Assembly: GCA_037576215.1 (NCBI GenBank) | Contig: JBANDB010000003.1 | Span: 7,688,001 to 7,752,000 of the forward strand | Direction: 5' to 3' | DNA: 64,000 bases | DNA from: Armillaria gallica | Taxonomy: Eukaryota > Basidiomycota > Agaricomycetes > Agaricales > Physalacriaceae | In this document: positions 12,282-24,700 of the stretch, piece by piece | How positions within the stretch are numbered: the stretch's first letter is position 1 | How the letters are laid out: the number at the start of each line of letters is the position of its first letter | The notes under the pieces: model-generated | Databases searched by the model: none | Told to the model about the DNA's origin: nothing | The model's input: only the letters and a program-made list of their open reading frames with translations | Translations under genes and position numbers: made by a program

Positions 12282-14397
12282 TCACTGTGGTATGTCGGGG
12301 CGATCACTCGCGGGTCCACTTTCCTCCTTGTCACAACCACTATGTCTTTTTTCAATTACTCCTACGCCACGGAAGATGATCAGCGCTAACAACGCCGCTA
12401 GTAAAGCATCAGATCGTCGGCAGAGTCATCGGTAGCGATAAGGAATACGAACCTAACGCTGCAAAGGCAAAATTCGTCCATTCTGCCGCTTTGTAGCTGT
12501 CCAAATTCGACGGACTTCTCGGCGAGTGCGCCTGCCTCCCCGATACTTGATCGGAAATAACAGTAGATAGCGTGACACCAAGGGACGAGCCCAGCTATAA
12601 TCCCGTTAGATTGAGGACGAGAGCATGAGTCATTCTACTCACTTGCGTCATGGTTTGTACCACAGCTCCAACCACGCTCTGTTCATGTGGTCTCACCACC
12701 TTCGTGACATAGATCATGGTGCAGGCGTATACAAATCCAGCACCCGCGGGTGCTAATGCAGCCGCCGGAAACCCAAAGGCAAAATATGCCAAGGCAGGAT
12801 TGATTAGGGCGAAAAGCAGACTGGCGATGGCGTTTAAGATATTTCCGGAAACCATCAGGTACACTAGGGGTACATGACTGAGGAGTATTGTCGCCGTGAC
12901 ATTATACAATACGCCGGTCATATAGGCGGGGAGAAGATGAGTAACAGTGGCTAGAGGCGCCAGTCCCATGTAGTCCTGGTAATACAGCTATCGGGAAATG
13001 TTAGAGGAGGTAGCATAGAGATAAGACGTAAAGGATATACCTGAGCCCAATACAGCCATGAGTATAAAGCACACCACGTTAGGAACGCGATGATGAACGC
13101 CGCCGCAACACGCCCATTCCCCCGCGTCCACAGTGATAAACGCATCAAGGGCGGCGGAGAACGTTTTGAAAGTTTCGTATCATATTTCTGTTCGAGGTAG
13201 CGTTGCCAGAAAACGAATGTTACGATGAGTGTCACGCCGAGGATGAGGAGCGCGATTATATCTGTTACCAGGGTAAGTCGAGGAACCCATGTAGGGGAGA
13301 AACAACGAACATGGTGTTCTCCATTGGTGTGGTGCCGTCTCACCTTGAGACAAGACGAATACGACAAGCAAGATGCCGGCACTGACGAGGACGGCACCAA
13401 CCCAGTCTATCCGCTGATCCGTTGTGATGGACGGACGATCACTGTCGATGGCATATAGACCAAGGACGAAAGTCACGACAGTCAGGGCCTGCAGTCACAA
13501 TATAAAGCAAGGTCCATGGGAAAAAGTTGGAGCTCACTGTGATGAGGTATAGTGGCGACCGCCAGGATGACCTATTGAACAGATGAGAGTTCGTTCGGGT
13601 AAAGAGATTGCTATACCTTACGCAGTGAGTTGAGTCAAAACCCCACCAACGACTGTACCAAGCGCATCGCCTAGAGGCTGGCCAGCAGTGAAGGCGGCGA
13701 AAGCCTTTCTTCGCGCTTGGGAAGATGGAAATGCATCCGAAAGGATTCCGACCTACTAACAATCAGCGGAAAGGATAAAAACAGCGATCATGGTCATTAC
13801 CGCAGCAGGCATCATCGCAGCACGTCCAATGCCCTGCAGACCTCTCAGGATATCAAAAGTGATATCGTCTATGATGTACATTGACCGATGAGATACAATG
13901 AGGCAAGAACATTGAAGAGCGTACTTTTGGCGAAGGAGAGGCTTAAAGTGAACACCGCCATCCACAGCGAACCAAGTAGAAATGGTTTCTTGCGACCATA
14001 CAGATCGCATATTCGCCCAAACATCATCAGGAAACAGCTCTGTGTGGTCTATTAGCGTGATGAAATCGGAATCAACGCGGAAAGGGACGAACGGTAGTTA
14101 ATGGACCGGAGGCCACTATCCAGTGCAAGCGTTCCTCCGGAATATCAAGCTCCTTCCCGATTGTGGGTAACGACACTGAAACGGCGCTTGTGTTAGAGCT
14201 CTGGAAAGTCCATATTGGTCTGGCGCCTGGCACGAGGGGAATGAAGAAGTACGCACGTTAACGATGTGCGCCATCATGCATGCCAGTACTATCGATACGG
14301 ATTTGATCGCAGTCCTGTCGCTAGTCAGAGTCTCCGTTGACTCCGAGGTGGCAAGATTGACTGCGCTATTCTTTCGGTTGGGTGATACGGCAAACAT
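12282..14397 (-). CDS. MFS multidrug/metabolite exporter, DHA2-like (paralogue 2)
   Basis: This is a clear paralogue of the exporter at 6.4-8.6 kb, sharing exon order and segments such as SVSLPTIGKELDIPEERL, motif A GRICDLYGRKK, DILRGLQGIGRAAMMPAA, QRIDWVGAVL, QEQ/QYL loops and an LDSYKAAEWTNFAF helix near the end. It begins MFAVSPNRKNSA and stops at 12282-12284. Splicing again uses about ten introns of ~50 nt; one donor (near 14090) would be the weaker GTTCGT. It should be a plasma-membrane proton-coupled exporter. The short 366-bp gap to the halogenase start and shared orientation suggest one functional module, with the pair of exporters probably arising by local duplication. Confidence 0.84.
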
Positions 14398-14928
14398 GCT
14401 TGGCGAATGAAAAAGGCGCCTGTAACAGCTTTAAAAGCTTTACGAGCCTCATGTAACATGGGGTAGACCCTTGACGCAGAAAAAACTGGTAAGCCTGAAT
14501 GTTGATATCACTTCGATATAGACGATGCTCCGCCCTTGAATCAATTCGCCTGTCTGTACAGTGACACTTTGCACCCGGCAGCGAAGGCACTGGGAAAGCG
14601 ACATGTCGGATCCTCGCTTCCATCTAGAAAATGTTCTGCAGAGGTACTCTGGGGAGTGATGATAACATTCCAACAGTTTCGGAAAAGTTTCAGGAATAGT
14701 ATGATCCCTGGGAATAGAAGCTGTTGGCGATGGTCTTGTGGATATTGGCATGATCGTCAGAAAACCTGGTACCTGCAGTGGCACAGCATCGTCTCAGAAG
14801 ATCCGCAGAGAGTGGGGATAGCGTGTTGGATTGTTCGATGCAAACAGTGACATTAGCATAATGGATAGCGATGAGAAAAAAGTGGTTAGGCCAATGGCCC
14901 TTCGCCACACAATCAGAGGCACGCGGAT

Positions 14929-15408
14929 TTACTCCTGGATTTTGGCAAGAATCTCCGTATCCTTGAACAGGAAGTATTCCTACAGGAAATATCAGGAGCT
15001 GTATGCCAACTTAACACGAAACAGACACACCTCATCGCCCACCTTGATGGAATTGCCGCCCCAGCCAGGTAGTAGTACTCTATCTCCAGCCTTCACTTGG
15101 GTTGGAACAACAGCTCCATCCTTGTCCGGCGCGCCGGGGCCAACAGCAATCACCGTCGCTTCTGGTAGTGGAGTCGTCGTCGAAGACGTAGGTAGGAAGA
15201 GCCCAGACGCGGTTTTCTGAAATTCAAGATGAGCGTAATAGACCATAAAGCTGGAAGAAAGCCGACCGTGTCCGGTTTGAATCTCTGCACGAGTACGCGA
15301 TCAAGGAGAGGAACGACAGCCTTGATAGATTTGAACGTTGCCCGGGTAGCCTAGATGACAAGAATGGGACTGAAATGCCGTGGTATGGGTGGATAGTCAT
15401 CGTACCAT
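14929..15408 (-). CDS. HSP10: 10-kDa mitochondrial chaperonin (Hsp10, GroES family)
   Basis: Four exons (15406-15408, 15267-15350, 15031-15216, 14929-14979) give 107 residues, the expected Hsp10 length. The first exon is only the ATG codon, followed by a 55-nt intron. The protein begins MATRATFKSIKAVVPLLD, then DRVLVQRFKP, TASGLFLP (mobile-loop region), VIAVGPG, VKAGDRVLLPGWGG, and ends FKDTEILAKIQE. These are textbook GroES/Cpn10 features. It caps the Hsp60 ring in the mitochondrial matrix and assists folding. A perfect heat-shock element lies 76-88 bp upstream of the start, consistent with HSF control. Confidence 0.95.
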
Positions 15409-15483
15409 TGGAGGAGTAATATAGAGAAGAGAGACAGTAAACGAAGAAACGGCGAAGCGGTGAAGGGAAAGGGAAAGGAAAAG

Positions 15484-15496
15484 TTCCCGAAGGTTC
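15484..15496. promoter_or_regulatory. Heat-shock element upstream of Hsp10
   Basis: TTCCCGAAGGTTC contains three alternating 5-bp units (nTTCn/nGAAn) with perfect spacing, the HSF trimer site. Its position 76-88 bp upstream of the Hsp10 ATG on the minus strand makes the assignment strong. Confidence 0.8.
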
Positions 15497-15559
15497 GCGT
15501 GCAGGAGAATTTTTGAAATTACATAAGCACATATCACGTGCTATCTACCCATTATAGTC

Positions 15560-16785
15560 ATCACCTCCGATTCCGATTCTTCCTTCGCTCAACCAGAGGC
15601 ATCTAATTTCGGTAAAGACAGAAATCATACTAATGGTGAGTATCAAATAAGACATATTTCCTCCTCCCATCGTTATGAACTCATGGTACTGTATCAGGGC
15701 CACGCGAAGACAGCCAATTCAGCCGGGGCTTACTAACAAACCGCCTTTCATCGGTAACCAGAAAACTGGCCAGATTTGATCCTGCTTAATTACTACAACC
15801 CACAGCAGTACTGTATATCTACTAGGCTCTCCGCTCGCCTCGCATGCTTGCCATAAGGAACGGTTTCCAGGAGGAAATCTGTTTATTGACCAAACATTGC
15901 AATGATACCTACTGTTGGTCGGTCAATGAATACTTAGAGCTCGGCTACGGTCTCCGTCGTAACTGGGCTCCACTTTGATGCCGTTAGAAGGTGTCACTGC
16001 CGGGCGGCAAAGGAACTACGGCGTCAACTTTTCAATTCTTTTGGCGCCAAATCTCAGAGTACAACCGATGAGCTCTCCATTTGAAAATGGATTGACGCTC
16101 ATTGCGGGATCCATCGCGTTTTCTCTCTATCCGATGGTGTTGCGGCCGATCTGTGGATTCGTGCCCTTGTCTACGACGCCCCATGACTATCTGGGGACTA
16201 TTTTTTTTGTCTTTACACCCTGAGATGCCTGTGTGTTGTATTTTTCTGTCAAGTTCCGTTACATTCACATGAATACATTGCTTTCCGTATCCCGTTAGGC
16301 CCAGGTTGCGCTGGCTGTTCGCTGTTGACGCTCTGTCTGTTTCATTATCCGGAGAAATTACTCCAGATCGGATTACAGTCAAGAAACCGGCCCTCTTCCA
16401 CTCAGGAAAGACTTCCGTCTCTCTTCACTTTCATGCGATACTTTTGCCTTTGGTTAATGTACTCTCGCACACGCAACGCGCAACCCGGAACCCGCAGGCT
16501 GCTTCCTGTTCCGAAACGCAATCCGGCACGCGTACATAAATTGTTCAGAATCTCATGTTAGATCCAAAGGTACGTCTCCCTGTCCTATTAAATCAGTGAA
16601 ACCTTACTCCACTTTTCTCATTATGACCTTATACGGCTACAGCTAGTGTTCTTTCTTGACTTGGGCTGTTTCTGCAGGATGGTATAAATCGCCTAGCTTT
16701 CACGATATTCTCTCCCAAGCAACCGACAAATCCCCCCTCAGCAATTCAGAGCACCCAACGACTCCGTCATCTAGTATATCACATC
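15560..16785. other. Intergenic, no gene recognised
   Basis: Divergent intergenic region between Hsp10 (minus) and the dsRBD gene (plus). It contains both promoters; no coding family, RNA gene or repeat could be supported. Confidence 0.5.
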
Positions 16786-17114
16786 ATGAGTTCTCAGACA
16801 CGTATGTTTGGTTTCTTTCTTCTATACTCGCCCGCTCACCTGTTTTTTCCAGACTACCGACAAGACTTGAACAACCATGTCATTCAGGCGGGCTTGACGC
16901 TTACCTATAAGGAAGCTTCCGAAGGCCCTCAGCATTCGATAACTTGGACCGTCACTGCCTACAGTATGTCTCTTCGTGATATACATAGGTGTTGATACTG
17001 ACAGTGTCACGTACAGTCGGAGGCGTTGAGCATGGAAAGGGCGTCTCCGGCAGTAAAGGACAAGCCAAAGAGATCGCTTCTAAAAATGCGATGATAGCCC
17101 TGGGGTTGATTTAA
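16786..17114 (+). CDS. Small dsRNA-binding-domain protein (74 aa)
   Basis: Exons 16786-16801, 16853-16963 and 17017-17114 join in phase to 74 residues and TAA. Almost the whole protein is one double-stranded-RNA-binding motif: an HYRQDLNNHV first helix, the TYKEASEGPQHSITWTV strand region, a GVEHGKGVSGSKGQAKE loop with the basic KGQAKE segment typical of dsRBD helix 2, and a terminal KNAMIALGLI helix. No catalytic domain is attached. Stand-alone dsRBDs of this kind are common in agaricomycetes and their role is not established; binding of structured RNA is expected. The start is chosen because the 16-nt first exon gives M-S-S-Q-T before the domain. Confidence 0.88.
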
Positions 17115-19062
17115 ATCTAATTCGCCACAACGGGTCCATGTACTAGCTCCTTGACTTCTGTATTTTTGATTCAGTAGAGTTCTATGGCTCTTGAAATAGC
17201 CGTCGCGCTTGTATCGATCATAATATCCGGTTGCTTGAGTTGTTAAAGCTCTCCACAACTGGTGGCCCAGGCCTTGCCGTAGTCTTGGGAGCTTTTCGAG
17301 TAACCTGGAGGACCCGATGTCAAGGTCTTCCTACCATTCTTAAACCAAATTAGTACCGGGACACATTTCAGGAACGTATATCCCCACCAGCTATGTGCGT
17401 CAGGCGTGGCGTTGGGGCTTCAGGGTGTACAAGTCTGCTTTTTACAACACCACGCGGCCCCCAATCTCCGCGATAGAGTGTTTGGGCTTTTGAACTATAT
17501 TGAGTGCCTTGACTAGTTTTCTGGAAATCAAGTATGGGGAGGTGCCGAATACCCTTGCGCCCCGATCCGACGTCTTCCTATTGACTGAGTCGTCGGATTT
17601 CCATCGCTCAGTCGAAACGTATTGGTACGATGAGGCACGGCACTCGTTCTCGTGATTATTGTACTCCGGATTGTTTCGTGATATGAATGAGACTACCTTA
17701 AACTTTGGACTTGGCTACATCAGTCGAGTATATGACTCCGTGTAGTAGCTAGCGTATGCCCTTTACGATACGAAGACGGTAAAAGCTGGGTTCGACTCCT
17801 TGTCAGCGGGTCTCGACATGGGTGTCATCCCTTATTTTTCTCGGAGATGCTAGTGCACAATACGTGTCCTTTCGTTGATTCCTGCGTTATAACTGACGGC
17901 GGACGCACTGCTACACTGGCTGGAGATCCAGACACTGTAGGAACCTGGAATGTTGATTTTCCGACAGAAGGCTTCAACGAAATAGTGCAACGTTGCGACG
18001 TAGCTTGTTAAGTATTGTAGTGTCAAGCTCACATAAAGACAGGTATTAAAATTCCGGAAACCTGACCAGTCCTGCATTGGACGGGGGATGATTTGTCGCT
18101 GAGAAATACAGAAAAGTAAACGGTCATATCAGATCATACTATCATAGGGCAGTTCAATCTGGATAAATTCTCGCACTTGCGTTTCGAACAAAGGACTGCA
18201 GGTCATGCCTATAAAGAAACCCATGTACTATGTAATCGCAGAAACGAGATCATGATCTGTTTCGAATATGGTGATCGGCGCCTTTAAGCACAAAAGACTC
18301 TCACCAGCGTGTGCTTTTTGACACGACTCCGCTCTCGTGTTTTCTATTTTGAGAGCTTCTTTGTATAATGAATACGCCACGCTTGCGGCTGGTCATTCTG
18401 GTCATATGGACCTAGTAACACATTTACGCTTCGTTCAAGTACACTGGCAGAAGACACCTGACGTTCGAGAGCATTGGTAAAGTTGTTGCAAGGGAGTAAC
18501 TATCAGCGGTTAGAGAAGAGATTGCATTCTCACCTCAGCGAGACGAGAATAAATAGTGATGATGGAGAAGAAATTACTTAAGACAGCGACGGTAGGATCT
18601 TGAGGCAGAGCGCTTGGACAAGAACTACCGTTCTAGGCGTAACTTGTAGAGTGATAAGAGGAGAGGAGAGGACTCCAGGAGAGCCGTGAAATGCACGTTG
18701 CAAGAGTAGTCCTCGTGGTTCAAAATGAACTCGATATGAGAGCACCGCCACTCGAATGAAGTGAGTATTAAATTAGTCGGCGCCGGTGTTCCGATCTGAG
18801 GCTTCTCTGGGACACGTTTCGTGGCGGCACAGAACCCCAGTGTTCCTTATTGGGACCATGTACCAGTTTTCTAAACTCTAGAATCTCTGCTTATCGCACT
18901 ACATTCAATTTCGTCCGATTGAAGATAATTGGCAGCTAAAGGCTAAGACCCATGTATGGGATAATTATTCAAGAGAAGAAGTTGAACGGTTACAAGAAAT
19001 ATGGTCACAATCTACATAGAGTCGTACATGAGAACACTGTCACTGGGTTATCTACGGCCGCA
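17115..19062. other. Intergenic, no gene recognised; one tRNA-like B box
   Basis: No supportable protein gene. A perfect B box GGTTCGACTCC is at 17789-17799 with no convincing A box or acceptor stem, so it is another tRNA relic. The plus-strand frame at 18952-19248 is antisense to the last exon of the DUF1996 gene. Confidence 0.45.
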
Positions 19063-20786
19063 TCAGTGTGGGCATTGAGCATCCGTATACATAGTCGCAT
19101 CCCCGGGACCTTTCTGGATCGGGTTGCATCCAGGGAGCTTCGCGAGCGTGCCCTCCGTATCCTCATTGACCACGGCATTGATCTTGCACTGATTAGCCTT
19201 ATCAGAGCTAATGACGTTAAACACCGAGCAAGCGGTGACGACGCCTAGGTCGAGCGAGTGAGAATTGAATCGTTGTCGAGGGTCGTACTAAACTCCTACC
19301 GTTAATGGTATCGTTGTCAGGGTTGTTGCACTGGTCGATAGCACGTTGGAGAGCGCTTTACGGGACGTAATGAGAGAGGTGAATGAGAGAAGAGGAAAAA
19401 CCCATACTTGACATCCCATCCGTTCTGGAAGTCACCGTGCCATCCGTATCCTGTCGGGTCACTATATCGAATAACAGTAAATAAGTAGAGTTTAAACTGG
19501 ACGCCAGCATTGAACGTACCCATGAGCCTAAGAAAGAAATGTCAGATAAAGGAATTATGACGACAGACAGAGGAAAGCCTACATAAACAAATGGCCATCC
19601 GTCACTCGGGCTCCACCTTCCGGAGAAGTCATGGATATCCCACGTAATTTCATAGAAGAGTTTCATGAGACCAACAGGGTGCGTAGCGGGGCAGTCACCA
19701 TTGTCAAGCTGTGACATGAACGCGACGTGGGATTTATGGTCAGGGCTATCCACATTCTGTCATGAACCGAGTCAGTGCTCGGAAGAGAAAAAGTAAAAGT
19801 GAGATAGGTATACTGACAACGCCATCCCAGCACGCCGGGAAATGCAACCTAGATTGGAACCCGGCCTCGCAGTCGGTGGTGGGAAATCCGCCGGTTCCTG
19901 TCAATCACTGACATCAAATTCGGTGTCAAAGGGGAAAGGATGAAGGAAGAAACCAACCACTGTAGCCCGGGTTATTCGTCGTGTAACGCAAGCAGCTCCA
20001 TTCAATGGCACGTTCGGCGAGTTCGGCTTGGGTGCCCAAGCCGGTAGGATATCTGCAAGAGATGATGAATTTCGGCATGATGGAGGCAAATTTTTAACAT
20101 ACTGGAAGCTACGCTTCTTCGGGTCTCCGGAGATCATCCTGAATCCTTCCGGGAATGCCTTCAGTCCAGGACCGCCATTAGCGACGTCCTTGGTGCCGCG
20201 GTTCTGGTAGTAGATCAGGAGGCCTTATATTTTGTAAGCGCGATTCCGAAAGTGAGATTACTATAACATACCGCCGTTAGCAACAGATTCAAAGAGCCCT
20301 GTTTTGGGGTCCCTGAAATAAAGCTTGGGAAACCCTAGGTAGCTTGTGTCAGTATTGAATTTTCATTGCTCATGATTTAACGAACAGTAGTTGGAGAGAT
20401 CCTGCGCCACTTCACATGAAGAGCATTGAGACTGACGCATAGTCTGGTAGGTGCTGGAGGGCCCGAAGTCTAGGAGTAAGAACGTAAGTCAACCATTTGA
20501 ACACTCTGGGAAAGGGCAGGACTCACTGGATCCGCCATGTACGGTCTGAAACGTGTCGGTATGAGCCACAAGTAGGAAAGAACATCGCGAAGTACGTACA
20601 TGGACATGTTGGGAGGGGTTCGCACCAGGCTCCAGGATGGGGTCGATGCGTTCTGCTAGTCATTGAGTAAAAGCGACAGAAAGCAACGGAGCGACAAGAA
20701 CCTTGAACGAGCGGCAGCGTGCATGGAAGCCTGAACCATGCATTGGCGCCGACAGCGACCAGGAGAAGAGAGAGAAGAGGGAGCAT
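19063..20786 (-). CDS. Secreted DUF1996-family protein
   Basis: Thirteen exons from ATG 20786 to TGA 19063-19065 join in phase to 357 residues; introns are 48-61 nt. The N-terminus is a signal peptide (MLPLLSLLLVAVGANA) directly followed by the WFRLPC start typical of DUF1996. Further family features are ERIDPILEPGANPSQHVH, TVHGGSNFGP, a C-S-S-C pair, LYFRDPKTGLFESVANGG, LLIYYQNRG, FPEGFRMISGDP, WSCLRY, FPACWDG, SPDHKSHVAF, CPATHPVGLMKLFYE and DPTGYGWHGDF. DUF1996 proteins are extracellular or wall-associated; the biochemical activity is unknown. Conserved histidines and cysteines suggest metal binding and disulfides (inference). Length matches the family core without a C-terminal WSC or other extension. 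Confidence 0.93.
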
Positions 20787-21589
20787 TATTAGACTGAGGT
20801 AACCGTAGCTTGGGGTGCTGAGGATGTGCTGTATCGATGAGCCTTTTTAAAGTAGACCGTTTACCAGAAGGAGAAATCTAAACGAGTCTTGCCATGAGTA
20901 CATCGGTGGGCAGCCATATGTGTAGAAGATAGAAGATGCGGTATTAGAGGCGAGTGTGGAAATATATTTAGTAAACGGATAAACATGAGGCCAGGTTGAA
21001 TTGGCAGCAAACACAAGTCAGGGAGTGCGGGTGGACTGGCGCAGAATTCGACGGGTGCCACGCTATTCATGAGCGCGATAGTGCTAGTATTAATGAAGTC
21101 TTCTTCAAGCATCCCATCAAGAGGGGCAATATTGTTCGGTTTGCCACAACGTCAGAGATCAAAATGACGTCGACCCGTTTAGTGTTCGCACTGTTCCAAG
21201 CTGGGAAGAAATGAAGAAATTGAATGTGAACGATCCGATTTTGCCAGGATTCTGTCGGGAAATTCATGTGTCTACGCTCCCATGGATAGTTTGAAGCATA
21301 TGTTTGTAGTACTGCCGTGACGATGTGGCAGAGATGGTCCAGCCTGGTGACAGCGACTGAATGTTAACTGTAAAACGAACAGATGCCCTAAGCTACCCCA
21401 GCAGTATGATATGTTTCGAGCCAGTGGGTGTGTGAATGCCACGAAGGCAAGGAGTCGCAAAATTATCACAGATCTTCCAAGTTGCAAGATAGTCTGCCTA
21501 CTGCATGGTAAGGAAGTTTATTACGGCTGCGATTAATACACCCGGTACTCGCAAGCGGAGAGATTCTAAGGTCCGAAAGGAACAATCTT
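20787..21589. other. Intergenic, no gene recognised
   Basis: Promoter region of the DUF1996 gene and 3' flank of the membrane-protein gene. The open frames on both strands are short and unrelated to known families. Confidence 0.45.
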
Positions 21590-22854
21590 CTAGACATGTG
21601 GGATATACGTCGTCCACGAAACCTCAACAAGAGCCGCTGGTCGAAGACAGCGTAAAGACATAAGTGCTAAGACAATGATACACATCCTCGCTGCGATGTA
21701 ACAGGTAGCAGCAAAGACCATCGAAAGATGCGATGGGCAGAAGAAGAAGCTGTATCCCTGCACGAGAAACCATAGCGGGATGGATGTTATGGTGATAGCA
21801 GATGTGCGTCAAAAAATTCGCTCGACATCGGACGCAAACTCGTAAGACCAGTCGACGAGATACATGGATCCGAATAAAGCACCTACTGCCCATGCTGCGA
21901 ACCAACGCAGCATAGCAGGCGTTGAAGGTAGCGAAGGATTATCGATGTAGTCCGCCACGTAGATTTCCGACACACCAGTCTCGATAGTCGGGATCGTGTC
22001 ATCGTCCGCGCATCCGTATACTGCGACCAGTACATTATAGTACCAATCATTAATGTAGCGGAGGAACCCAACATACCCTCGGTCATCATGACCGGCGTAG
22101 TCAAGCTTCGCGCCGAGGGGTAGCACGACGTGTACTTGGACATCGAATGGCTTGTACCACCATATCATGTATAGCACGATGCTCAGGATCGAGAACGCCA
22201 GTGCAGACATCTCGATTGGGACGATAGGGAGGTGCTGTATCCGGCGCGCAAGACACTGGAGGACAAACCAGAATATTTGGACAATGGCAATGGCTTTAGA
22301 AAACCCGTCGGCTTTGCTTCTTTCCTCGATCTCCTCCTCTGGCACTTCCGCTAAGGCAGCAATCCAGGACTCCCGACAGGCTTCTCTATTGAGTTCGTGC
22401 TCGAGTGGGTACAAGTCTTTACAGCTGAGGATATCTCCGCTGCTGTTACAGAATCCACCCATAGCTACGAAGAAGCCGTGTGCCATGGTGAGCTTTTTGG
22501 GTGACACTGATAACATGGTCAATACAGCACACTGAGAATACCGAACAGCTCACGATTCTTGATGTATCGCGCGACTCTCCACTGTGCGGCAGCCCACCCT
22601 ATCACGATTTCCGGTGCCATGAGGGTAAGAAGCATGAGCTTCGCTCGTCGAAAGGCTATTGCCAGCCGTCCGCGCCTTCTGAGCCTCCTCCCGGGAACGT
22701 TTGGGTGAACAGCGAGCCAGGTGCACGCAAAAATGGTGGCACTGCAGCTCCAAATGATTTGCAGCAACGTCCTCTGATCACTAACGTCGGGGTTTTCAAT
22801 GACAGAGTCACCCCGGACGTCCTTAGTGAAAGCCAATAACACGAAGAGCAGCAT
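21590..22854 (-). pseudogene. Uncharacterised multi-pass membrane protein with an in-frame TGA
   Basis: Exon 1 (22554-22854) starts MLLFVLLAF and contains the segments IIWSCSATIFACTWLAVHPNVP and RAKLMLLTLMAPEIVIGWAAAQW. After a 47-nt intron (22507-22553), exon 2 continues KKLTMAHGFFVAMGGF, then hydrophobic helices and WWYKPFDVQVH. This pattern is a widespread, unnamed fungal membrane-protein family. At 21809-21811 the frame meets TGA (DVERIF-stop-RTSA), yet the same frame stays open and family-like for another ~70 residues, including two hydrophobic helices, up to EVSWTTYIPHV and TAG at 21590-21592. In relatives the residue at the stop is expected to be Trp, so TGG to TGA is the likely change. 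Either a recent pseudogene, a sequence error, or a truncated allele. Confidence 0.7.
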
Positions 22855-24540
22855 GAGTAACGTTCTAAAAGGGCGCTAAAGATTGATAAGAATCGCCCTC
22901 TCTCCGCGAGAAATGCGAACACTTACTCCGTCAAAGTCAAAACGGCTGATGAAAAGAAGCCAAGAAACTCTCCAAGCCTCGAAGCTAGGTGTGACTCGGA
23001 TTTGCGTCTGAGGGAATGAGTCATGATAGAGGCAGCAGAAACTGGCTAATAAGCCGGGAGATAGACCACAGCTCTCAGGGACGGACTACCCCGCCACCAT
23101 TAATACAAGCTCAACCACGCAGCTTATACTAAATCAAGCGCAGGTTTGAGATGTGGATCAAACCCAATGACAGGCAGTATCATGCAATCAGGAAACAGCG
23201 CCTCGCAAAAAAAAAACTGCAGTCATGAATACATTCTTGCTAACGTAGGCCAGAAGGAATAGAAAGTGTTGTATTTTGCGCTATGCAACACAGCCTTTCC
23301 CTTTTAATAATGGCCGTCTCATTGACAGTTGGAATGGATGTCACTGATGTGATGTTAGTACGCTTTCGATACTGTTCCAATGAAGGGTCGTACCATCACG
23401 TCCGGGCCGTAGTCTCCACAGCAATCCTTCGTGTACGGGCCCACTGTACAGTCGCGACGATCGCATATATGACCATCTGTCATGTTCTGATAGATGACTG
23501 AGCATCGATGGTGGCTGCTCCTGATCCTGCCGCAGGGAACAGCGACTTCTCCCACAGGTCGGGACCGCGGAGTACCAAGCGGATAGGCGATGATCTGCCT
23601 GTGAAAAAGATTCTGTGACACCGACATTCAGTAGCCCGAGAACAACTGTAGGAATACACGATACCTTGAGACCAAAGCATATTGGAGACCTTGAGGCGCA
23701 ATGAGTATCCTTCCCGACAAGTGATCTGGCCGAGTTGCGTTCTTTGATAATCGACGGTGCTCATAAGGCGCTGACTAAGCATAAGCGAAGGCCTTCTCGT
23801 TGCAGCCAGCACCTTTTTGTCATCGGTTCGCTCAATAGCATATCGTTCCGCGCCTCCGAGATTTCGTCGCCCCACCGTAAGGATCCAACATTCCCTGTTT
23901 CAGGAGTAACTGTCCACTTAAGGAAAGGAAAGGAGCACTGAAGCTAGTCGTAAATGTATTTTCCGCAGAGGTATCCATGAAATGATGGAATTTGAATATC
24001 GGTGTCGAAATTCGTGTGCCCAGAACCTATTTTTAAGAGGAAAAGGCGCCGTGGGAGGATTCAAATATTTGTCGAGCAAATTGATTGGTCGGAGAGAAAA
24101 GATGTCTGGGAAACTCAGGGACGGTTCACAACAATTATACCATTGAAAATGGAGCAATCGGTATGGAGTTTTGTGATAAGCAACCCGTCGCGCTAGGTGC
24201 AAGAGAGAAAGTGGTAGTGGTCACAGATACAGCTACAAATGGTAAAATTTCTGGGCGTGATCGCGGGTCTGGGCCAGGCTCAATGTTGAAAGCATCGTCG
24301 AGACAACATGCATGACGAAGACTCGTGATCCCATCGCCAGCCAGCGACTTGGGAAAATGGAATGGATGAGCATAGTCATTGAGCTCCTGCTCGTCAGAGT
24401 AGGCCATGCTATGCGCGCCTCAAGGCCTATCGTCGACTCTGCGCACGCCATGCAATGTAGTGCTGTGGCTGAGGCCGACATTAAACGCACAACGGCGCTT
24501 CGGAGTATTTTAGTTAGCCATTGTTCGTAGTCGGACGGAA

Positions 24541-24700
24541 TGTAAGGAGTTCAGAATACATCGAATCAGCCTCCTGATAGGAAAATTCAGTCTGAAGTCG
24601 AGGAATCGTAAATCATAAGAGAACTCACCCTATGATAGCTTCGGCTTCATTTCGTTTGGTTCTCGCCACTGTACACCTATAAGCGACAGCGTGCCGACAA
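24541..24700 (-). repeat. Diverged duplicated gene fragment with conserved intron, copy A
   Basis: Aligns by eye with 25418-25582. On the minus strand both show a GCGAGAAC...GAAAT.TAGCCGAA-like exon, a donor (GTGAGT here), ~55 nt of intron and the acceptor CTATCAG followed by GAGGCTGA. The shared peptide resembles KRNxAExII. The parent gene was not recognised. Confidence 0.45.

Noticed and set aside
18952..19248. Plus-strand 98-residue frame
   Set aside because: Antisense shadow of the last DUF1996 exon.
21809..21811. TGA read as selenocysteine
   Set aside because: Dikarya lack selenoprotein machinery, and the expected residue is Trp, not Cys.
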